Positions 56,188 through 64,000 of a DNA stretch of 64,000 nt are shown here, piece after piece. The notes under the pieces are model-generated. The model was not told the origin of the DNA. It saw nothing but the letters and a program-made list of their open reading frames with translations, and ran no database searches. Source of the stretch: Sesamum alatum (Eukaryota; Streptophyta; Magnoliopsida; Lamiales; Pedaliaceae); NCBI GenBank assembly GCA_034509735.1, contig JACGWO010000013.1:15830136-15894135 (forward strand), written 5' to 3'. Position numbers and translations under genes: made by a program. Position 1 is the first letter of the stretch. Each line of letters opens with the position of its first letter.

Positions 56188-56566
56188 GGGATTCGAACCC
56201 ATAACCTCCATAAATGTTTATTATAATAAAAAGAATTCGTAGGGATTCGAACCCATGACCTCCAAGAATGTTTAATATAATAAAAAGAGTTCGTAAGGGT
56301 TCAAACTCATGACCTCTAGGAATATTTATTATAATAAAAAGAATTTGCAGGGGTTCGATCCCATGACCTCTAGGAATATTTATTATAATAAATGAAATTC
56401 GTAGGGGTTCGAACACATGACCTCTTGGATATTTATTAACATAAAAGGAATTCGCAGGGGTTCGAACCCATAACCTTTTGGAATATTTATTAACATAAAA
56501 AGAATTCGCAGGGGTTCGAACCCCTGACTTCTAGGAATATTTATCATAATAAAAGAAATTCAAAAT
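56188..56566 (+). repeat. Seven 54-bp tandem repeats with tRNA T-arm-like GGTTCGAACCC
   Basis: Core words (G)GGTTCGAACCC or variants start at 56189, 56243, 56297, 56351, 56405, 56458 and 56512: period 54 (once 53). The last unit contains GCAGGGGTTCGAACCCCTG, a perfect T-arm-like stem with TTCGAAC loop/B-box. Spacers are AT-rich (TATTTATTATAATAAAAAGAA). Because 54 is divisible by three, an artificial repeated frame exists on the minus strand; it is not considered coding. Confidence 0.88.
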
Positions 56567-56640
56567 TCTAGAAAATTAGAATTTTGGTCAAAATTGAAAG
56601 TTTTGATCAAAGACCGCCTTCAAATATATATATTAATAGA

Positions 56641-57061
56641 CTAGCATACAACCCGTGCTATGCACGGTGATATGATTTTTTCTTTTTCTTTTTAAAATAT
56701 TAAAAATTATAATATATTTCTTAATAAAGGAATCTTTTTCATAAAATAGAACTTTTCATTTTTAATAGGTAAATATAGTAAGTTTGAATTTTTCATCTAT
56801 TTTATATTTTCCTACACATACAATATATTTTACTGACCAAATTTTGCATTTTATGATATTATTTCAAATAAGTATGACATTCTATTGAATATATAGATCA
56901 CTTTTTTTTTACAAATATCCAACTCTAAGAAAATATAAAATATAAAAAATTAGTTCAATGTATTTTTTGTTATAATTTATCTTCCATCAAAATCTATATT
57001 AAAGTAAATAAATCTAAAATAATCTTACATTGTAAAAAATAAAATAAAATATAAAGCAAGA
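56641..57061 (-). mobile_element. Helitron 3'-end segment H-D (minus strand)
   Basis: CTAG at 56641-56644, hairpin CCGTGC-TAT-GCACGG at 56653-56667, then about 390 bp of AT-rich sequence that aligns, inverted, with 60785-61179. It meets LINE C at about 57062. No 5' terminus is visible, so it is only a 3' part. Confidence 0.65.
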
Positions 57062-59240
57062 ATAGAAACTTACTTCAAGTCCAGTCAGGGCCTTAGACAA
57101 GGAGACCCCATATCTCAAGGACTCTTCATTCTGGCAGCCGAGGCCCTCTCAAGAGGACTTGACCACTTATTTGACTCCAATCCTCATATGTTCTACAAAA
57201 TAGGAAGTCATACTAGAGTCTCTCACTTAGCTTATGCTGATGACGTGATATTATTTACTAATTGTGAGCACAACTCTCTTGTTAAACTGATGTAGTTCCT
57301 GGAAGCGTACGAAGACCTTTCAGGAAAAAAAATCAATCATGTTAAAAGTTCATTCGTTCCTGGAAAGAAAGCCAATTTGATTTCGCACCGAATCATCCAT
57401 ACAACGGGGTTCTCCATCAAATAACTTCTCATTACATACCTCGGAGCCCCGTTGTACAAAGGTAACATAACTAAGATGTTGTATGATGACCACACTAACA
57501 AAATCCGTGCTAAAATTGCAGATTGGGAACACCGATTTCTCACTTAGGGAGGGAGACTCACTTTGATTAAGAGCATTCTCATGTCCATGCCGGTTTATCT
57601 GCTACAATTCCTTAACCTCCTCACTGGAGTTATTCAAAAAATGAAACAACTCTTCGCCAAATACTTCTGATGATCAATAGATAAGCACAAAAAAGATACC
57701 CTGGACGAGACAGAATAATCTTTGCTACCCCACTAATGAACGAGGACTTGGTATTAGAGATATTACAGACATTGTGCATGTTTTCTCACATAAATTATGG
57801 TGGTAGCTTAGGCTGAGCAATTCATTATAGGCGGAGTTCACTCCCGGCAAGTATTGCATGAGAGAGCATCCCTCACTCGCCAAGGCCACGAAGAACAATT
57901 CACCCATCTGGAGAAGGCTATGAAAAGTCAGAGAAGAAAATAGCCACATTTTTTGGACTTTAGAGGCTGGTGGTGGTGGCTTCTGGCAAGATTGGTGGAT
58001 ACATGAGGACAGTCTACAGGAGACTACATGCAACTACAACAATACTCATGTTCCCGCTAAATGGTTTTGGACAAACAGATAATGGGATCAGACCAAATTG
58101 CAACAGGTTCTTCCACAAGAACTTATCACTCATATTAAGGAGACCCCCATCTACTCGGAATAAGAGGATTGCATGCACTGAAGGTTATCGAAGCAAGGAA
58201 ACTTCACAACTTCCTCCACTTGGGAACACTCTAGAGACAAGAAACCCAAACATCACATTTGGAAGATTATTTGGTCGCCACTCATCACACAGATCATTTT
58301 CATCTTCATTTGAAAACTTATCAACAACTGGATCCCAGTCGAGAACCGCCTCCAAAGCAAAGGAATTGCCCTGGCATCCAAATGCTCCAGCTGTAATGAC
58401 ACGGAATCCGCTGATCACCTCTTCCTTCTCTGCTAGGAATCTTACAAAGCTTTGGATACTTTGCGGCTATCTTCTAGTTCCATCTCCCACAAACTGACAA
58501 CATTCAGAGGTTCCTACTGGCCTGGAAGAAGGATGTCTCCCCACAAATCAAAATCAGAGACATCGTATCCCTCCTGATATGTTGGCACATATGGACCACC
58601 AGAAATGAGGCAAAACATGATGGGAAAACTTTCAATGGCTATAAAATCATCAATAAAACCTTGAGGCACATTTACACTTTACACAGGGGTGGCCTGTTGA
58701 AGCAAATTCACATCAAAGGAGAGACATTTGCAGCCAACGCATTGAAGATACACTTGGCTCGCCACTTGAAAAAGCAACAGGTTCTCTTCATATCTTGGAG
58801 GAAACCCCTTGAAGGATGGATCAAACTTAGCACAGACGGTGCCTCCAAAGGCAACCCTGGAGTCTCAGGGGCTGGGGGCATATTGAGAAACCACCTAGGT
58901 CAAGTCATTCTTGCCTTTGAGGAACCCTATCAGATATTCCACCAACATCCAAGCAGAAATCAAAGCCTTGCTCCGAGGACTATTGTTTTACATTGATCTT
59001 GAAATCCCACTCTGGATTGAACTTGATGCTCAGTACATCCTGCAGCTCCTTCACTCTCCCCTCAAAGGGGGTTGGATGTATCAAAATACCCTCCAACAGA
59101 TACGTACTTGCCTTAACAAACTTGAGACAAAGATATCACACATCTACAGAGAGGAAAATCAAGCAGTCGATTTTTTTGCTAATCAAGCGTGCCTTGTGGA
59201 TTCCTTGACAATCATCTCCAGGGAACAAATGTGGGGGTAA
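57062..59240 (+). pseudogene. ORF2: LINE C ORF2 C-terminal half (RT, zf-RVT region, RNase H)
   Basis: The reading starts SSQGLRQGDPISQGLFIL, then VSHLAYADDVILFTN with an intact YADD box, SGKKINHVKSSF, YLGAPLYKGN and GRLTLIKSILMSMPVYLLQF, with stops near 57294, 57421 and 57546. A degraded linker/zf-RVT section covers 57690-58640. RNase H has IKLSTDGASKGNPGVSGAGG (58826-58885); a frameshift near 58935 continues in 58911-59240 with AEIKALLRGL and YREENQAVDFFANQA. The endonuclease and RT N-terminus are absent from this place. Inactive. Confidence 0.8.
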
Positions 59241-59389
59241 GATCACAGGTATTTTGATATTAGATTCTATTGGTCTCCCTAATGTGCATCCTTTAAATAA
59301 TGTTGAACCTGTTGTGTTCATGTTTTTACTAGCTTGATGTGACTTGCTGCCACTTTGGCTTTTTCTTTGCATATGCTTGATTTTACTCT

Positions 59390-59780
59390 ACTTTCGTTGC
59401 ACCTTGCCAGTGCTTGTAGTATCATGAATATTTTGGCCCTGATCTTGTGCATATATGTCGTTCACGTGCTACATTTTCGTTCATATTACTTTGCTTTTGT
59501 TGCACCTTGCCGCTGCTTGTGGTATCATGAATATATTGGCCTTGCTCTTGTGCATATATGTTGTTCACGTGCTACATTCTCGTTGACATATGCTTTTGTT
59601 GCACCTTGCCGGTGCTTGTGGTATAATGAATATATTGGCCTTGCTCCTGTGCATTTATGTTGTTCATGTGCTACAATTCCGTTGATATTACTCTACTTTT
59701 GCTGCACCTTGCCGGTGCTTGTGGTGCCATGAATATTTTGACCTTGTTCTTGTGCATATGTTGTTCACATGTACACGTGC
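59390..59780 (+). repeat. ~100-bp minisatellite, four copies, in the LINE C 3' UTR
   Basis: GTTGCACCTTGCC-type words start at 59396, 59499, 59598 and 59701 (spacing 103, 99, 103), each followed by GTGCTTGTGGTATCATGAAT, TTGGCCTTG and GTTCACGTGCTACAT. Confidence 0.85.
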
Positions 59781-59958
59781 ATAGATGGTCTTTTGTACAA
59801 CCCTCTGTTGCAGATTTTTTTGGTCATATCTTCAGTGACTTGACACATTCATTTTGGCATGATGAAGTTTCAACTTCGTTATAGTGTCACTGACTTTTGT
59901 CTTAGGGGTACAACTTTTTTTTGTAAAGGGAGTAGTACTCCTTATTTATGCTTTCACT

Positions 59959-60620
59959 TAGGGGTGGCAACGGGGCGGGTATGGGGCGGGTTTGGGTGGA
60001 CCCAAGACCCGCCCCGCCAACTCCGGGAAGGACCCGGGACCCGCCCCGCCCCGGTTACTTTTCAACCCGGGACCCGCCCCGCCCCGCCCCGGTACAAAAC
60101 CCGCCGGGGCGGGTCTAACCCGGTAGACCCGGTTTTTTTAAATTTTTTTTATTTTTTATTTGTTTTACAAATTAAAAAAAATTAAAATTTAATATATCAA
60201 TTACAAATAAAATTATTTGTTCATGATCTAACTGAAATTCAAGTCGAAAAAGAATTTCAAGTATAAATAAAATTGTTCATAATAGAACAACTCAAACAAT
60301 TCATATTGAATTATTTATTAGAGATTAGTAACAACTTTTTCGTCTTTCTAATCGTAAAATATTATGGGATAATTTTTCAATTTATCAACTATTGAAGATG
60401 TACCTAACAATAAACAAATTAAATGATACAATATTTTGTTAGTGTTTATTCTATCATAATTAAATAAAAGAAATATATATATATCTAAACGGGGCGGGTC
60501 CGGGGCGGGTCCTTAAGGACCCGGGACTCGCCCCATCTTCAAATTTTTGGACCCGGACCCGCCCCATTAGGGGCGGGTCCGGGGCGGTTTTACCGGGTCC
60601 GGGTTAAATTGCCACCCCTA
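59959..60620. mobile_element. hAT-type MITE with 8-bp TSD
   Basis: Perfect 12-bp TIRs TAGGGGTGGCAA / TTGCCACCCCTA, with target-site duplication CTTTCACT at 59951-59958 and 60621-60628. Length 662 bp, no ORF of its own. Both arms are packed with GGGGCGGGTC / GACCCGCCCC words within about 170 bp of each end, and the centre is AT-rich. The 8-bp TSD points to the hAT superfamily. Confidence 0.88.
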
Positions 60621-60784
60621 CTTTCACTCTCTTATACTGTAAGAGAGTAGTACTCCTTATTTACTGCTTTTTAGATCCAACTAGGGAGGTAGCTCTCCCT
60701 GTTGTATACCCTTATTTTGACTGATTTTATATAGAAGGGACGGGACCACTAAAAGATTCCCACCACTTTCGGGTAGCTTTTTTT

Positions 60785-61179
60785 TAAAAAAAAAAAGGTG
60801 ATCTGTATATTTAATGGAATGTCATTATTGTCCGAAAGTAATTCTTATATGAATACATTCTCAGGAACTCCTATGCCAGAAGCTTTACTGCCACCACTAT
60901 CACTCTTATCCCTAAGGTGGATCCTCATTCCTGAATGATTTCCGGCCAATCTCTCTCTGCAATTTTTTTGGTTAGTAGAAATATGTCGTGTGTAGAAAAT
61001 ATCATTTTTAATAATAATAAAAATAGATTAAAAATATTACACTACTAAGTTTTACCTATTAAAATAAAAGTTTTGGTTTATTAAAAAAATTCCTTTATAC
61101 TCTAATATATTATAAAAAAATATCTATATTTGTAATATATATATATATATAATCGTGCATAGCACGGGTTCTATGCTAG
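60785..61179 (+). mobile_element. Helitron 3'-end segment H-E (plus strand)
   Basis: Ends with hairpin CGTGC-ATA-GCACG (61154-61166) and CTAG at 61176-61179, then T. It aligns inverted with H-D (GTGATCT.TATATT.AATGGAATGTC and ACCTATTAAAA blocks). A LINE RT fragment (about 60862-60963) is inserted in it relative to H-D. Confidence 0.68.
60862..60963 (+). pseudogene. Small LINE RT N-terminal fragment inside H-E
   Basis: Encodes TATTITLIPKVDPHS then an in-frame stop and FRPISL-like residues in a shifted frame. This is the RT segment normally found a few hundred bp upstream of the point where LINE C begins (57062). Here it lies beyond the LINE C 3' end and within Helitron sequence. Confidence 0.65.
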
Positions 61180-61185
61180 TATACA

Positions 61186-64000
61186 TCTATCTATATATAT
61201 TGCAAAACGAAATTTGACCAAATTAGTTCTATTTTGACCAAATACTTTTTTCTTGTGTTTTGAATTTTTTAATTCCCAAGAAAATATCTCATTGATTAGA
61301 AATATTATTTATTTTTATATATTAATTATTTATTTTGTATTTATCTAGAATCTTATCTCCAAGATTATAAAAAAAATTAATTATCAAGAAATAATCTTAT
61401 TGGTTAGAAATAATCTTATTGGTTAGAAACATAATCTATTTTAATATATGAAATATTTATTTTATATTTATCCAAAATCTTATATCCAAGATTATAATTG
61501 AATTTCTAATTATCAAGAAAATATCTAATTGGTTGGAAACATTATCTTGTAATATATTAGATATTATTTTATATTTATCCAAATCATATCTCCAAAATTA
61601 TGATATTATTTTAATTTATATCTATCTTAAATCATTACCTAATGATTATGGTCTCTGTCACATTTGTATTTCAATACTCTGTATCTCTCATACATTAAAT
61701 AGACTCTATTCTACCAATTTTCTATTCTCCATAAATAATTTCAAAATTTAACACTCTGTGTACTTAATTCTTCTCATTGCTTTTTCTATGGCTACAGTAA
61801 CATCTTACACTTTTCTATGGTATTAATTTATTTGTCTTCCTCCATGATATTTCATTTATGTTAATTTTCATCAATTACTCATATACTTATGTCTATTAAA
61901 TTTTAATATTTATTTATCGTTTACACTCATCTCATGTGGCTAAAACTGATGTTTTACTCTTTATCACGATGTCGTTTTATTTTTTATATCTTAGTTTTCA
62001 TGATACTTGAAATATTGAAATAATAATCTATTCCATTTTTTATTTTTTCTTTATTAAGTAATAACTTTAATATTTATTCCTCTTACGGTGTTAATTTTTG
62101 TATTTCTATATATGGTGATTGCTTGATTTGTTTTTCTACAAGAAGGAATAGGTTTATTTGGTGTTAATGGTAAATATTGCTTTAAATATTTATTTGTATT
62201 CTTTTACTTAATTTATCATTTGGTTTTTATCTGTTAAATATCTACTCTTTCCTATCTTTTATACACAAGTTTTTTGTTTCTATATATTATGATTTCATCC
62301 ATTAATTTTGTTTTTATAGTTTACTTTTGTTGTTCTTTTTCATATTTTATTTTTTAAATTGTTTTTTCTACAAGAATGAACATATTATTTAGCCTTAATG
62401 GGTATTAAATTTCGTTTAGTATTTATTTTTTATGATTCTACTTAATCATGCCATTTAGTCTTTATTTCTGTTGAAATATCTATCATTTGTTTATTTTATG
62501 CACCAATTTTATATGTATATATATCATCTTTTAAAATTTTATTCTACAGTTTAAATATGTTGTTCTTTTTCAAATTTTATTTTCTTAACAAGAAGGGGCA
62601 AATTTATTTAGTGTTTATAGGTACATATTGAGATAATAATGTCTATCATTTTCTTGTGTTTTCTTTATTAAATAATAAGTTTAATATTTATTACTGTTAT
62701 GGTGTTAAAATTTCAGATTCATATGGTGATTGCTTGATTTTGTTTTTATACGAGACGGAATAGATTTATTTGGTGTCAATGATAATATTTTTATTTTAAC
62801 ATTTATTTGAAATATTCTATTTGATTTGACATTTAGTTTTTGTATCTATTTAAATATTTAATCTTTTGTATCTTTTATACACCCTTTTTTTTTTGTCCAT
62901 ATATTATAGTTTCATCCATTAATTTGTTTTTATAGTTTAATTTTGTTGTTCTTTTTCATATTTCATTCTTTTTAGTTTTTGTTTTTCTACAAGAGCAAAC
63001 AGATTTATTTAGCATTAATTGCTACATATTTCGTTTAACATGTATTTGTATGATTCTACTTAATCTGCCATTTAATTTTTATTTATGTTTAAGTATTTAC
63101 CCGTTGTTTATTATGCACCAATTATATATACATATATATTATCATCTTTTCAATTTTTAATCTACAGTTTAATTTTGTTGTTCTTTTTCAAACTTCATTT
63201 TTTTTACAAGAAGCATATTTCATTAGTGTTAATAGGTATATATTTATTTATATGGTATGATTCTACTTAATTCATCGGACATTTAATTTTTATTTCTATT
63301 TAAAATTTACCTATTTCTATATTTTTATACACTATTATATATATTATAGTATCATCCGTTAAATTTTTATTTTTAAGTTTAGTTTTGTTGTTCTTTTTTG
63401 TTTTACAAGGTGAAAAGAATGAATATATTAATTTCTCGAACTATGAATATGATTCTACTAAATCTATGATCATATGGTTTCTAAATCTTTATATTTTCAT
63501 GTAAATAGTTGTATTTTTATGTGTGTGTAATTCGAGCTCTTTTCAAAAAAGGTCCACACGGTTGTTTGAATTTTATTTTCTTCTTTGTATATTTTAATTT
63601 AATAAAAAGTTTTATAGAGATGTGTTAAATTAATAATAAATATAGAGGTTAATTCAATAAAATTTTAATATTAAATTTTTAAATATTTTTAGTTATTCAT
63701 AGTAAAACAATTATAAAATTTCTTTTTGAACTTTGAGATATTAAATCTTTTTAGTTCATTGTACTAAATAATTAAAATTCTCACTACCAATATATTAAAT
63801 TTTTGAGATATTTATTTGTATGTTTCGTAATATTAAAATAAGTATAATTTTTTAATATTTTAATTTTATAAATGAGAGATCATCAAAAATCAACCGACGT
63901 GCAATTTTTTCGGAGAAAAAATATCTCTTTGAATTTTTGAAAAATTAATTATATTATTATAAACACTTTTTACTTTTGTAATTGATCGAACGAAGAAAAA
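61186..64000 (+). mobile_element. Helitron H-F, 5' part (runs past the window end)
   Basis: Starts TCTATCTATATATATTGCAAAA after an A, six bases from the CTAG of H-E, followed by TTGACCAAATTAG as in H-B and H1. Near its 5' end a unit with ATTGGTTAGAAA and AAATCTTATCTCCAAG recurs (61290-61600). Its interior resembles H1 (for example the GTTGTTTGAATTTTATTTTC block at 63563 and 12754). No coding in the visible part; the 3' end is outside. Confidence 0.65.
62136..63430 (+). repeat. Seven irregular 160-240-bp tandem repeats in H-F
   Basis: TTTTTCTACAAGAAGGAA-like words begin near 62136, 62367, 62587, 62747, 62987, 63205 and 63404, each followed by TTTATTTAGTGTTAATGG-like sequence, TATTTGTATGATTCTACTTAAT and TTTTATACACC. 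H1 has only two such units (12345, 12572). Confidence 0.75.

Larger units (their letters stand above)
41543..56640 (-). mobile_element. Helitron H-C (minus strand), host of the gypsy element
   Basis: The 3' end is CTAG at 41543-41546, with hairpin CCCGTGC-TAT-GCACGAG just inside, directly next to the H-B 5' end. The 5' end at 56640 reads TCTATTAATATATATA on the minus strand, followed by TTTGATC and TTTTGACCAAAATTCT, matching other Helitron 5' ends. Its own DNA is 41543-42534 and about 56188-56640. A T-run lies at about 42091-42117. No Helitron Rep/helicase coding. Confidence 0.62.
57062..60784 (+). mobile_element. LINE C, 5'-truncated non-LTR retrotransposon
   Basis: Starts inside the RT domain and continues through connection, RNase H and a long 3' UTR. 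The 3' UTR contains a ~100-bp minisatellite and is interrupted by a hAT-type MITE (59959-60620); the sequence AGTAGTACTCCTTATTTA occurs on both sides of it (59931 and 60647). It ends near T/A-runs at 60777-60795, where Helitron sequence resumes. It is a different family from LINEs A and B: RNase H is present and the RT box is YADD. Confidence 0.75.

Noticed and set aside
56177..56416. Minus-strand ORF with a repeating peptide (FEPLRILFIIINI-type)
   Set aside because: Created by the 54-bp tandem repeat, whose length is a multiple of three; no start context or homology.
56188..56566. Array of tRNA genes or a CRISPR-like array
   Set aside because: Only a T-arm-like core is present, with no acceptor or anticodon arms. 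Spacers are themselves repeated and AT-rich, and the setting is a plant genome.
59859..60185. Plus-strand ORF across the MITE left arm (arginine/proline-rich)
   Set aside because: Generated by GC-rich GGGGCGGGT repeats inside a MITE with clear TIRs and TSD.

Overview
The window looks like nuclear DNA of a flowering plant (probably a eudicot; the species cannot be told). Almost all of it is transposable elements. Supporting signs are Ty1/copia elements primed by a TGGTATCAGAGCC-type initiator-Met PBS, a Ty3/gypsy element with a YVDD reverse transcriptase plus an extra RNase H and an antisense ORF, L1-type LINEs with DUF4283 and zf-RVT-like domains, Mutator, CACTA and hAT-type DNA elements, plant mobile domain (PMD) genes, and AT-rich non-autonomous Helitrons. 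I found no intact host gene, tRNA, rRNA or CRISPR array. Most coding regions are broken by stops, frameshifts or deletions.

Layout. (1) 69-10344: a Mutator-like element (MULE) with about 150-bp terminal inverted repeats and GC-rich subterminal hairpins. It carries a MAIN-like PMD pseudogene (+) and a MuDR-type transposase pseudogene (-), which meet tail to tail. A 5.6-kb copia element (Copia-1, 3549-9195) sits inside the transposase. (2) 10801-11372: a segment repeated at 37451-38089. (3) 11373-15231: Helitron H1, followed directly by the 5' end of a second Helitron, H2 (15232 on). (4) Inside H2 is a deep nest: a small CACTA element (15770-25053) holds Copia-2 (15819-24808, TSD GGTCA), and Copia-3 (18789-24425, TSD TCGGT) lies within the right LTR of Copia-2. 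(5) 25103-31286 and 31791-37422: two near full-length minus-strand LINEs (A and B), each with a recognisable target-site duplication. (6) 38090-56640: two minus-strand Helitrons joined end to end (H-B, H-C). H-C contains a Ty3/gypsy element (42535-55405) plus a second, truncated copy of its leader and gag (to 56187), then a 7 x 54-bp array of tRNA T-arm-like repeats. (7) 56641-61179: opposed Helitron 3' ends flank a plus-strand LINE fragment (LINE C), whose 3' part contains a minisatellite and a hAT-type MITE. (8) 61186-64000: the start of another Helitron (H-F) related to H1/H2, with an amplified internal repeat.

How the parts relate. The insertion order can be read from the target-site duplications: Helitron, then CACTA, then Copia-2, then Copia-3; and MULE, then Copia-1. 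PMD sequence occurs twice in unrelated vehicles: as a sense, intron-containing gene in the MULE, and as an antisense, intron-containing ORF in the gypsy element. The second case is the most biologically suggestive feature here, because an intron can survive retrotransposition only if it lies antisense to the genomic RNA. Helitron termini share a 5' TCTATATATAT-type start and a 3' CCCGTGC-loop-GCACGGG hairpin followed by CTAG, and they are arranged end to end at several junctions.
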